Source: Camellia lanceoleosa (Eukaryota; Streptophyta; Magnoliopsida; Ericales; Theaceae). Taken from it: a stretch of 64,000 nucleotides of DNA. The notes beneath the pieces are model-generated. The model made no database searches. It had not been told where the DNA came from and saw only the letters and a program-made list of their open reading frames with translations. Below, in pieces: positions 31,827-42,840 of the stretch. Location of the stretch: positions 43,284,190-43,348,189 of the forward strand of contig CM045761.1 in NCBI GenBank assembly GCA_025200525.1, in the 5' to 3' direction. The translations under genes and the position numbers were made by a program. The first letter of the stretch is position 1. Each line of letters opens with the position of its first letter.

Positions 31827-33513
31827 GTATAGTCATTACCATCTGCTTATTGTTCTGTGACATCTTTAAACCTTCTGAGTTGCTATTCTAATTTTTTTTC
31901 CTTAAACTTCTCATTTATTTTTCAAATATAGATTTTTAAAATTTTTTTTTTAATATGGTAACTTGTTGCATCTTTTCCAAACATTGGTCAAATCTGATAT
32001 TCGTTTTGTGAATGAATGTCATACTTGCAGTATACCTGTTTCCAGATGATGATGCTAGAAGATTGTTCATGTCAAACTATGGAATGTTACCTAGCATGTT
32101 GTGGGATTATTAAGGCTCAATGGCTAGTCATTCAACAGTGATTTCCTGTTGGTCCTTTAGCTTCCTGTTGATTGCCCTAACATTTCAGATCTTTCAGAAA
32201 TGGATCCTTTGCTATTTAGTATTAATATTTTAATGGTTAATTATTAATTTCATTTTCTTGATGTGCCATCAGTCTTAGTGACTTCTGTTTCTTTTTATTA
32301 TACTATGCACTGTCCTTGTCTCACTATTTGAATTCTTGTCATTACTATTCTTAGAGTGCTTAACGCTACACTTTTATATATATATATATATATATTTTTT
32401 TTTTTGCGACGGTAACAAGATGGTCGCAAAAAATTATGTTAGTGTTTTTTTTTGTTTTTTGCGACGGCAAAATAGCAGTCGCCATAAGTCATTTAGGCGG
32501 TCGCAAATAATTTGCGACTGTTGCTTTGCCGTCGCAAAAAGTATTTGCCACCCCCACATTCGCGACCCCCATTTGCCGTCGCATGAGCCGTCGCAAAAAG
32601 TCTTTTGCGACTGTTTTTTATTATTTGCGACGGTTTATAGCGGTCGCAAAAAGTGTTTTTTTTAGTAGTGGAAGAACAATACTCAGATATAAATTCACAA
32701 TTCAATCCTACGATCATGTAGAAGAAAATGGATAGACTCTCACTACATGTTTTGTAGTATAAATCAATTAGAAACAAAATGATGAAAATATTTAAGCCTT
32801 AAAAAATTAAATTGCATTTACTCATATAAAATTTAGATCCTGTACTTATTATGTTCCAAGCTAGATCTATTGCTTAAATTTTCATCTTACCTCGATCAAT
32901 AAGCACATTTGATGCATGGGATCATTACCCGGAAACAAAGGCTTTCTTTTCATAAGCGCCATAAAGATGCACCCCACAGACCACACATTAACAGCAGCAG
33001 TGTACTCCAAAGAGTTCAACAGTAGCTCAGGTGCCCTGTACCATCTGGTGACAACATACTCAGTCATGCCATCATTCTCTGATTTTGGTCTTGATGTTGG
33101 CCGAACAAGACCAAAATCAATGATCTTCAGATCACAATTTGCGTTCAGCAAGAGATTGTTGGGTTTCAAATCTCTATGAATAACATTTGCAGAATGTATA
33201 TATTTCAGTCCTTGAAGGATTTGATACAAGAAGTACTGCAAGGAGATCAATCACAAAATTAGGTGTTAAAGTACTCATTTTTCTTGAAAAACAAAAAACA
33301 AAAAATGAAGCTCATAAAGTTAAAAAGTTTTGCATTGTAACAGGATCCAAGAAGTAAACGAACAAAATGTATTACCTGACAGTGTTCCTCTGATAAACCT
33401 TGGTTAGATCGAATTATTTGGTGAAGATCAATGTCCATGAGTTCCATGGCAATGTAGACATCAGAAAATTCTTGCCGTAGTGGTGGAGGAATTACATCTC
33501 TTATAGCTATGTC

Positions 33514-34317
33514 CTGTTTTAAATGGCAAAAAATCAATAACATCAAACTCAGAAGTTATTACACTTCTTTGTGCACAAACTGTAGCTCAGGGACACAAAA
33601 GGTACTTTTCTTGATATGCTGAAAAGATTAGGTTCTAAATTATGAAAGAAGTTCCTTAGAAAGAAAGAACACTGTTTTGTTTGATCTTTCTATTCTTTTT
33701 TCACTTCATCAAGCTGGGAACATGTTTCATTTTAAAATATTACTACGTCAATGATCAGAAAAATAACAGATTATTGTTAATGATCTATCTAGATGGAGAT
33801 TATTACATAAGGATAGACATTTCTAAAAGGTGTTGTGTCATTGTTGGATGCCGACGAACTCATTGACATGTGGAAGACATGCATCGAAATATGTCCTATT
33901 AAAAATGAATATTGTAGCGACTCATATATCATATTGTATCTTGTCTAGTTTTCATATATGTGCTTCTTAGATTATTAGTAAACAATGGTGAAGAATATTA
34001 TCATTTTTACTTTGTAATAACAACTTTCTACAACCAAAATTCTTGCAGAGACACAACTCTATGACTATATAATTAGAAAATCTTGGCAGGTTATTTCATA
34101 AAAAGAAGAACAAATACATAAAATGAGGCAAGCTTTGAGGATATCAATAAAACTTGATGTTTAAACCAATAGTTCACATTGTAAGCATTGTGGGTCAAAT
34201 TGGCAAGGCCCAAAATGCGTGATTGTGGAAGTGGAAGACCTAATTGGCATTTTCATGCACCTAGATATAGAGAAACTCATCAGTTCAACTGAAACCATTA
34301 ATGAAGATGGTAACACT
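33514..34317. other. Non-coding DNA upstream of the MAP kinase fragment
   Basis: The exons expected here (ATP-binding loop, catalytic lysine) were not found on either strand. The sequence is AT-rich with short, uninformative frames. Confidence 0.55.
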
Positions 34318-34880
34318 ACCGCTTCTTTTTCTTTTATTTTATTTTTAGTATTATTTATATAATTTGTCATTATGTCAATCACTGATTTAGTATTGTTTCC
34401 TTATTTATATCGTTTACTAAATTGTATCATAAATCTATTATGTATACACGGTCTCTACCTCATTCATGGGGAAGCTAAATAATTCTTTTCGTTATTTTTG
34501 GTATTAGAGCTAGATTAAGTACCTAGTAATTTTGCTTCACCGTCAACCTTGCCTTGGCCACCCGTCGGAACTTAACCCATTCCACTGCCATATTTTCTTT
34601 CAGTATGACTTCATGGTGATTTTTTTCTCTATCCGCTAGTTTATTCCTATCCTAAACATCTCTATCATATTTTTTTTACTCACAATCCATTTTTTTTTGT
34701 GTTTCTGTTCACTTTGTCTTTCCCTCTATTTCAACCTCAAATAGGTTTCTATCTTCAAACCTATATGAGTTTTAGAGGGGGGTATCGTACCTATATTATG
34801 GTGAGCATGATGATATACCATGTGACCCACCTAAGCCGCTTCATCTGGTGCACAACCCAAGTCGCCCCCTTTGGCACACT

Positions 34881-37800
34881 TGTAGACACCCCATTTTTGA
34901 CCGTCCTCAAGACTTGGACGTCACCACTTGAACACTCGGTGATTATCCATGTTTGTGTTTGTTTGGAGTTCCCGGAGTTCTCGGCTACGCGCCTTGCCTC
35001 AGGATCTCCGAACTCGACTGTTTTGTGTCTGGTTTTGCACCAAACACTTGTGTTTTGCCTTGGAGAGGCAGGGAATGCCTTGTAAGGCATCCCCACACAC
35101 CACCGGCACTAGCTAGAGGCCACCGGCTGGTTTTTCTTGCCACCGGCAATGTACATTGCCGGTCGGCACTCTTTGTTGCCGGCCGGCAGTCATTTTTGTC
35201 AAAATGACATTTTTGCCCAAATTGACTCTTGTTCACTACTTTTGGAGATATTTTCAGACAGCTGTATGGCTTTGACTTCCCCTCCATACACGTGTATGGA
35301 GGGATGCACTTCTTGGTTGCTTAACTTGTAAGCATTACAAGTTTGGCTCCTCTATAAGAGGAGGCCTTCCCCCTTGGTTTTAGGGTTGGCCTTTGAGTGA
35401 GAAAACAACTCAGAGCAAGCTCTGGTTTTAGGGTTTGAGTGCCATTCATATCCTATCTCTATATCTCCCTTGTGTGTGTTCTAGGTGCTTTGTGTCTTAC
35501 TATTGCACACAAACACCTAGTCTTTCACTTTTTCTTGGTTTCTTCAAGGACCAGAGCTTGTTCTTGAGGTTTTTGACTGGATTTGAGCCCAAGGAAGCAA
35601 CAAGATCAACATTTGTGAAGAAGTTCTTCAAGGGTAAGAAACTAATCCTTTTTACCCCATTTTTGCTTTGTATTTTTGCCCATCTTAGAATTGTTTTTAA
35701 GCTTAGTGTTTAATACAAAAAAGTTCTATTTTTAAGCCCTCTTAATTGTTTGTTAAGGGTGTTTTGTGGTTTGGGTGTGTTTGACCACCCTTAGGCCTTG
35801 AAAGGCCTCATTTTGTGCCATTTTGTGTAAGTTTCGAGACTTTGGTGTTTGGGCCTCTTCACCACTGAAATCTTGAGGGATTTCAGTGGTGGAGATGGTG
35901 CCTTGAAGTCTCCAAAAGGGGAGGGCCACCCCCTCTCCTTGTTGTCCTTGAAAAGGACCTATTTTGCTTCCTTAAGGAGCCTTATGTTCAAGTGTGTGTT
36001 GATCATGTCTAGGCTACATTTCATACTTATTATGCCATAATATAATCATGTTGTGTGTTGGTTTTGGTACCCCATACATGTTTAGTATAGTTGCCATGTA
36101 ATACCTCTTTGATCCCTTAACATGTCTTAGGTTGTTAGCCTTTGTTCAAGCATGTTTTGGCCTTGAATTTGTGAAGTATTTGTGCTTATTTTGCCATGCT
36201 TTAGCTCTGTCCATAGTTGTTTGGATCAATTTTGGCATGCTTAGTATAGCTCCTTTGTATTTGTGGCTTGTTGGGCTTGTTGGCCTCAAGTATATGGATG
36301 TGTAGCATGTGTCGATTGCATCATTTTGGTGGTTTGGAACCATCCAACATGTAATTTCAGTCCCTTTGGCATGCCCATATGCTTGCCTTAGTTGCCTCTT
36401 TGTTGCTTTGAGAGCATGTGTTGTATGCCCTATGTTTTAACCATTGTGCATGCCTTTGGATTCATGTCATTTAGATGCCATCTAGGTGGCCTTTTGGGCT
36501 TAGTTTTATGTGTTAAAACTATGTTTTTAGTTGCTTAAGTATTGCCATGTGTGGTTGTACTAAGTGTGGTTCAAGCCTTCATGACTTGCCTTGCATACTT
36601 GGACTATGTTTGCATGCTTTTGCTTGTCTTGTTTGAGTTGGTTTGGCACCACATTTTGACATGATTTTAAAGCCCAACTTGCATGCTAATAGTTCACATT
36701 TGTGCCCTGTTAAATGTATTTGAAAGTTACTAGTTTAAGGCTTAAAGTGTTGGTCCAACTTACTTGCATGTGTACATGTGTGTTTAGGCCTCATTTTTGG
36801 GCATCTTGGCCACTGATTTCTAGGCTTAATTAGAGTTGCCCAAGTCATGTTTAAGACCATCATTTGCTTGCTTGCATGCTTACCTCATGTTTGCTTGTAT
36901 GCTTGCATTGTTTGTTCACATGCTCATATTGCATCCCTAGCTAACATGATTAGGTTGCAATGCATCTTGCATGCATGCCTTGTCCCTTGATTTGGTGATG
37001 GGGATTGGGCTCTTTGATTGTTTAGTTTGCATTTCATTTGACATGAAAATTGCACATTTGATTCTTTGGGCCATCATGCATGGAAATGCGTGATTGGTGG
37101 CCTGAGAATCGAGGCACATCTTCCTTTGAGTCACAAACATGATAAGGAGTTTGTTTGGTGCATACATTGCTTGAATAACATTGCCATGCAAGATTTTGCC
37201 CTCTCAGCTTTGTGAGTTGCGAGTGTTCGAGAATTCATTGCCGGCCGGCAATGTTTAGTGCCGACCGGCAATCAATTATCAGCCGATGGATGAATTCTGT
37301 GCCGATGGCCACATATAGCAGCTGGTGGCTATTCTATTTAGCCGGTGGTGATCCTCAGTATCCAATGAGGTAGTTCTGAGACTTTGGCAGTTCTCAGAAG
37401 GGCAGGGCAGGGAAAACAGAGGCAGTCTAGGCATGGCAGTGCAATTCCGAGCAAGACCCGAGCACGCGTCTTTGCATTTGGCTCTCTCCTCAGGCGGTTC
37501 TTGTTTCTTAGTTTAGTTAGTTTGTCAACTAATTAGGCAATTTGTAATATTTAATTAGCTTGCGTAGTTAATTATTTGTATTATTCTTTTGGTCCCTCCG
37601 AGTGAGGGCAAATCTGTAATAAGTGTGGGTGAGTGGTGTGTATGTCTTCCAACCCCCATTTCTTTCTCCCTTTTATTTACCTGCTTTTGATGGTAGATTA
37701 GGGCACGTTTATTTTAGCATACCTTATGCTATGCATGCGTGCATCCATACATTTGTCTTGCATGCACCGGGCTCGGTACATCATACAAACCGCATTGTAT

Positions 37801-38637
37801 TTTCAATTTCCAACTTGAATACGTGTATCAAATGACTACATTTCACATGCCATTTTAGGGTTAGCTGAGCCTATCCTAATTACATGCTGTATGCGATGCA
37901 TTAGTCATTCTAACATGAACTAGGTCATGCATGTTTGCTAACTAGTTTCTTGTTTTGGCACGGAGTACGATGTAAGTATTTATGCTTTAGCATATCGCAT
38001 GCGTATGGATGTTACCATGACAGTATGCTTACCATGCGGCTAAGTGCTTATGCGAGATAAACTGTTTGAATGTCTGTGGATGGAGGTTGGATTGCTTGAG
38101 TTGGAAAAAACTCGTTGAAATCTGTGTTTTAGCCTACCTGCGAGTAGCAAATTCCAAAGCGTTTTCAAAATGAACGGATATGCAATGTTTATTTCCAAAT
38201 TAGGCAATCTAGTCTATAACTTGATTGCTGCGCGCATAACATAGTAATTCTAGGCTAATAATTGGAATAAGAGCATGTAATGTTTTCAAAAACGGATATC
38301 ACGGTTAGTAGAGGCCGGTCTTCAGACCGGGCGAAAGGGGGTGCTCATAGCTGACCTTCCCCGATCGTACCTAAGCTCCTGAGCCAAGACAACTTTGGTG
38401 ATGACGGACACGTGGCCTTCGGCACCGAGTCAGGGTTTCTTAAATTTCCCATTTTAAAAATATTTAGGTGGCGACTCTGTATCTGGCAAAGCAGTCCATG
38501 TTTGGCACTTCTTTTCAAAATCTGTTTTTCTCAAAACAATTTGCCAGAGTTGGACTCGTTGGTTCAGATTACGAACCGCAACAAACAAAACAGGGGAGTC
38601 CGAACTGTAGAGCGAAGGCCCAAAGGGCGTGTCTACA
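34881..38637. repeat. Very long solo LTR with 5-bp target duplication
   Basis: The 3757-bp unit starts TGTAGACACCCCATTTTTGA and ends GGGCGTGTCTACA, with a perfect 9-bp terminal inverted repeat TGTAGACAC/GTGTCTACA. It is flanked by ACACT on both sides (34876-34880 and 38638-38642). A TATA-like CTCTATAAGAGGAGG lies near 35351. No primer-binding site, polypurine tract or coding domain is inside, so it is best read as a solo LTR left by recombination of a large-LTR Ty3/Gypsy element. The 3' part (38290-38460, containing ACACGTGGCCTTCGG and GGTGGCGACTCTG) resembles the ends of large plant gypsy LTRs. Short frames inside are chance. Confidence 0.88.
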
Positions 38638-38754
38638 ACACTAGTTAAGCTGCCCTCCTTGGCGCACTTTCTAATAAGTCGCCACTTGGTACACTCAGTC
38701 ATCTGTTACCATTATTGTTTAGCACTACGGCATAAGTTATCTGTGTGCCACGCT

Positions 38755-39045
38755 TGCTGGTTCAACGTCCAATTCTCTACATCGGTCCGGCACGATCCCT
38801 TTAAACTGTCTCGACATTGATTTTGGTTAGTCTCTACAACGATCTAACATGACCCCTTAAACTATCCCAACATTGATTCATGTTAGTTCCTACAACTGTT
38901 TGGCATGACTCTGTAAACTGTCTTGACATTGATTCTGGTCAGTTCCTACAATGGCCTAGCATGACCTTAAAATGTCCCGATATTAATTCTGACCAGTTTC
39001 TATAACGGTCGGCATGACCATAAACTATCTCTTGGCATTAGCTCT
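38755..39045. repeat. Tandem repeat, about 56-bp unit, four to five copies
   Basis: The GACATTGATTC word recurs at about 38812, 38869, 38925 and 38979, each followed by GGTTAG/AGTTCCTACAA and CATGAC words. It lies in the 3' internal part of the copia-like remnant. Confidence 0.75.
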
Positions 39046-39597
39046 GGCCTCTAATGCTTGCCTGGGTTTTGTGGCTGCCGACCAAGGTGTTTCCTGGCCA
39101 TAGATGCTTCGGCAGCTCTTCTAGGACAGTTTAGTCCCTATTTTTTTTTTCGTTTCTAGGGTGTGGGGCAAATGTATTAAGTACTTTTTTGGCCTTTTTT
39201 ATTTAGTGGGCTACCAGATTTGTTCAGTAGAAATTATTTGGACTAGCCATTGAGTTTTTTTCAACTTCTTCCAATCATCTATTGGCAAGCTGCGATTGTT
39301 GAATAGCTTCACACCAGTTTGAGGGGGAGTCTTGAATATAGAAATTAGAGTATATAAAATCTTTTTATTTTTAGTATTATGTATATAATTTGTGACTGTG
39401 TTAATCATTGATTTAGTATTATTTTCTTATTTATATCATTTCTTAAATTGTATCATGAATCTATTATATATACATGGTCTCTATCTCATTCATGGGAAAG
39501 CCAAACAATTCTTTTTGTCCTAGTGATTTAAGTCACATTCTCCTAATAAACTCAAGTTTGTGTCAACTTAACTTATCTATAAAAAATAAATCAGTGT

Positions 39598-39993
39598 GTT
39601 TAGTTTCAGTTTTCTAAAATTAAGTTTTTTGTTTTTCATGTTTTTTTATTTTAATATTTTTTAAATTTCAAGCAATTTTTTTTACTTTTTTAGATTTACC
39701 TTACTTAGATGTATCTAAATAGTAAACTATTTGTGAAAAAATATTTTAAAAAATTAGTAAATACACAAAAATACAGAAAATGTACTAAATTTTTGTATTT
39801 TTGGTATTTAGTGAATTTTTTTAATGATTTTTTACATAAATATTATACTTTCTAAGTGTATTTATGTTAGGTGTGTCTAAAAATTTAAAAAATTGCTTAA
39901 AATATTAAAAAAATTCAGTGCAAACCAAAAAAATACGGAAAACGAAAAAGTAGAATTTTTTGAAAAGTGAATTATGAAAACTGAAAACAAACC
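39598..39993. mobile_element. MITE family A, copy 2
   Basis: It aligns with 6158-6560 along its length. The left end is GTTTAGTTTCAGTTTTCTAA. The reverse complement of the right end is GGTTTGTTTTCAGTTTTCAT, giving an inverted repeat of about 20 bp. There is no coding capacity. A weak direct repeat (AGTG) flanks it, not enough to assign a superfamily. Confidence 0.65.
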
Positions 39994-40184
39994 GAGTGAA
40001 TAATGTCTTTGTTCATCGAATTGATGCAGAATGCTTTCCTTTTGACATTGTAATCTTGTGCATCTCATAAGATGTGTCTAAGCTCCAGCTTCTAGATGAT
40101 TTTACTTTCAACAAACTATTTAAAGTGGAATAGAATCAATAGAGTGGTTTTTGAAACTTGAGTTTCCTTTAGTCACTCCTCAAA

Positions 40185-40715
40185 GCCCCGTGTCTGGTTC
40201 GCATGGAACGAAATCTGGAAATGGAATCCTATTTCATGGATACTTTTCCAGTGTCTGGTAATTGGTATGTTAAGGACCTGTAATAGATTTCAAATATGGA
40301 ATAGCATTCCAAACATTGAGGGAATCTTATTCCCATTTCAAAGGTGGGATTAGGATTGCACTCCCATGGAATGAGTTACAAAAGACGTTATGATGTTTGA
40401 TATAGTGTGTATGCACACACATACACATCAGTAGAATCATGTTGTATGATAACATTAAAAAAAATAAAAATAAGGAATAAGTATTTATTGTGTAATCATG
40501 TATTAAAAATTAAGATGTACTGTCATGTAGAGTTTTATATTCCTGACAGTTAAATGTAATGTATTTTGTATATATTATACATAAACATATGAAACCTACA
40601 TTGTGTATACGTATATTCAAATTCGAATTTCAGTCAAATTATGTATTAAAATGGAGGATTTCAGCATGTTACATTCCATCCCCACTCCCTTCTATTCTTG
40701 AGAACCAAATGGGGC
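40185..40715. mobile_element. Candidate MITE or TIR element
   Basis: The left end is GCCCCGTGTCTGGTTCGCAT. The reverse complement of the right end is GCCCCATTTGGTTCTCA. The inner sequence contains ATTCC/GGAAT words in both orientations (40207-40380), a feature of several plant MITE families. No target duplication was found. Confidence 0.45.
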
Positions 40716-41039
40716 CTAATAGAGTGATGATTACGAGATTTGTAGTGGTGAATGGTTTATCATGCGAAAATTTGGGTGTTCGTTTATAGGCATTAAATCC
40801 TAGTTTGCTGTGTTAATGCTGAGACTAAAGTTGGGTCTGTTTTGTCAAATTTTCATTGTTTGCTTGATTGATTGACATGGAAAAATCTATGATTGGCTTG
40901 TCAACGTTTCATTCCATTGAAATGCTTTCAATTTAATTATAATATATATATATATAAAACATCGCCCAATTAGTACCCATTAGTGGGGTGTTTAGGATGG
41001 GTTAGATTGGGTATATATACCTAACCTTTGACATAAATG

Positions 41040-41120
41040 CACAAGGTGGCTGTCTTCAAACTTGAGCCGATAACTTCAACGTTAGTAGGCCAAGGTTTTA
41101 AACCATTGAACTAGTGGTAT
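41040..41120 (-). repeat. Candidate tRNA-derived SINE head
   Basis: On the minus strand a TAGTTCAATGGTT word (41101-41113) resembles a polymerase III A box. About 45 bases downstream, GGCTCAAGTTTGAAG (about 41054-41068) resembles a B box. The spacing suits a tRNA-derived promoter, but the B box is a poor match and no tRNA cloverleaf or A-tail was found. Confidence 0.35.
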
Positions 41121-41808
41121 CAATTTAATTGTCCAGGATAAAAAATGAAAGTTAGTGTTATCAATTCAATTTCCAAGCTTGTGCTAGCACTTAGCATAGG
41201 ATTGACATATAGACAGCTTATATGCTTCTAAAATGTTTGAATCATAGATTTGTATAGGGATTTGGTGAGGAAAAGGAAATAGGAAGGGAAAGTGCTACAT
41301 ATATAATCTAATTTTTTTTGTTGTTTTTCCCTTATCTTTTCCTTTCCCTTCACAAATCCCTGCCCAAATCCATAATCCAACACAACCTTATAAAGCTTTG
41401 ACAGGGGAATTGAACTCTTGCGCTACCTCTTTTATGCCCACACACACAAGTGGCCGTGCTTGTGTGCATACAAATATGGTTTCATATACCCTTCTTACAA
41501 TTCCAATGCCTGATGTGTTCCAAAACCAATGCCTGATGTGTTCCAAATGTCAATAGCATTTCAATCAGCACATCACTCATTTTAATCAGCTAATTGCTCT
41601 TCTTTTTGTTGCCTGTGTAAGTGTGTTTCTCTAGTGGTTGTGGGCTAATGTTTGGTTTTGTTAAGTTTCATAGTCTTACATTGTCAGGTTTCAGTCTTTT
41701 ATCTATTTGTGGTAGCAATAAATGGAAGAGAAGTTGCTTGAAGGGCTTATTTATTTATTTATGAAAGTAGTGATTAATTATTTTCTTCTGATTTAATATA
41801 TTTTCTAG

Positions 41809-42149
41809 AGATTTCAAGGTCATACTTATGGGATGCTCGGAAACTCTGAGATGGACCTGGATATGGAACCTGATTCTGCAAGGCAACGTCATGAGGAATT
41901 TAATTTCAGCGAGGTCTTTGTGCATCAAATGATACATTCTATTGAGTTTGTGCTTGGTGCTATCTCCAATACATCATCATACCTACAGCTTTGGGCTTTA
42001 AGGTTCATCTATTGTTCTTTTACATTCATAAACACATTTTAATTTATTTCAAAGTATCTTGTGGTTGATATTTACTACTGCTATTACAGCTTGGCCCATT
42101 CTGAATTGTCAACCGTTTTCTATGAGAAAATCCTCCTCCTTGCCTGGAG
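41809..42149 (+). pseudogene. V-type H+-ATPase subunit a fragment (two exons)
   Basis: Exon 41809-42002 (194 nt) reads [20 protein letters not shown], then [20 protein letters not shown] and [16 protein letters not shown]. An 87-bp GT-AG intron follows, then exon 42090-42149 reads SLAHSELSTVFYEKILLLAW. This is the membrane part of subunit a (VHA-a), which forms the proton half-channels of the vacuolar or Golgi V-ATPase. The segment between the two exons carries the key arginine region: the usual SYLRLWALSLAHSELS has Q in place of the first R (SYLQLWAL), an unusual change in a functionally critical helix. Flanking exons were not found on either side, and a copia element begins 690 bp downstream. 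Confidence 0.92.
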
Positions 42150-42840
42150 GTAAGTATGTTATCCAAGATTTACCCTATTGCATGCTCTTTTGCTGCCATT
42201 TCATCTTCCATTAGCGTTCACATCTCTTTATTGGCTCTTTGTTTGGAGCATTAACTACAGAATTATACTACTGCAATTTCCTCATACCTATGCTTCTTAC
42301 CCAAACTATTGTTGGATGGTGGCCTCTCAGCCCTTCAAATTGAGATTTTTATTACATATGTTTTAGTGTTGTATAAGCACTATATTTCCCCCCCCTCCTT
42401 TTTTTTTGGACAAGTGACCAGGCCTTATATTCTTTTATTGTGGGTTGAATGACTTCAAAAACATATCTGTATTGCTATGATCATAGGGCTATTGATGGTG
42501 GGTTTGTTGTCTATGATGGTTTGGTCATGTATGGAAGACCAATAAATGTATTTATAGGGAGTGTGAAGGTTCTGAAAGAGGACAGGGGAAGGCGGAATGA
42601 CACGGGTACCGATGAGGATGAGGTTGTAGAGAGTGCTGAGTAGTTGGAATGATTTGTTCACTTGCTTAACCAAGGCCGTGTAGAGTTGACTTGAGTAGAT
42701 GCCAAGCAATTAGTTTAAATCATTCGAAGTATTTTTGAAATAAGCTAAAAGATTTTGTGATCTCTTGTGATAGCTAAGCTTGTAGAATTTTTTTCGAGTG
42801 TTGACTATTTTACCTGTGCCATTGTAGTGAATCGGAAAAT
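42150..42840. other. Non-coding DNA between the V-ATPase fragment and the copia element
   Basis: No further V-ATPase exon was found (the expected continuation reads GYDN). A C-rich then T-rich run lies at about 42388-42410. Open frames here have no recognisable domain. Confidence 0.5.

Larger units (their letters stand above)
30634..32670. mobile_element. Non-autonomous CACTA transposon carrying captured gene pieces
   Basis: The 2037-bp element begins CACTACTAGAAATATGAC and ends AAAAAAAACACTTTTTGCG-type sequence in reverse, that is TTTAGTAGTG at 32661-32670. The 3-bp target duplication GAA lies at 30631-30633 and 32671-32673. The subterminal regions (30650-30705 and about 32400-32665) are packed with GCGAC/GTCGC words in both orientations, as in CACTA/EnSpm elements. 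There is no transposase gene. The interior holds DNA gyrase B exons, an exon-like pyrimidine-rich leader (30800-30990) and a (TA)n run (32378-32395). It sits inside the MAP kinase intron. Confidence 0.93.
30409..33513 (-). pseudogene. MAP kinase pseudogene (TEY type), three exons visible
   Basis: The exons on the minus strand are 33513-33376 (138 nt), 33235-32891 (345 nt) and 30592-30409 (184 nt), each with GT-AG borders. They encode [20 protein letters not shown], the catalytic loop [10 protein letters not shown], the DFG motif, the TEY activation motif ([19 protein letters not shown]) and GTPTESDLEFIRSEDARRYL, typical of plant group A/B MAP kinases such as MPK3 or MPK6. MAP kinases relay stress and developmental signals. 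The third exon has an in-frame TAG after QFPQHLRQ. The N-terminal exons (ATP-binding loop and catalytic lysine) and the C-terminal exon are absent. A CACTA element occupies the intron before the last exon; without it and one GAA copy that intron is 258 bp. Confidence 0.92.
34318..39515 (+). mobile_element. Copia-like LTR element remnant, interrupted by a solo LTR
   Basis: Two related about 180-bp segments (34318-34497 and 39333-39515) share a TTTATTTTTAGTATTAT word, TAGTATT-rich stretches, and GGTCTCTAYCTCATTCATGG and AATTCTTTT words. The first is followed by TTGGTATTAGAGC at 34498, a tRNA-Met-type primer-binding site with one change. The second is preceded by the purine tract TTGAGGGGGAGT at 39311-39322 and a short LHT-SLRGS-like reading typical of the pol end of Ty1/copia elements. 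The 5' LTR seems to lack its first part. The internal region retains no gag, integrase or RT and is split by the solo LTR at 34881-38637. Confidence 0.6.

Noticed and set aside
32916..33179. 87-codon plus-strand frame over the MAP kinase exon
   Set aside because: It is the reverse shadow of the minus-strand kinase exon, which carries the [11 protein letters not shown] and TEY motifs.
34699..35331. Several 60-130-codon frames at the start of the long solo LTR
   Set aside because: They overlap on both strands, have no domains and are explained by the GC-richer LTR sequence.
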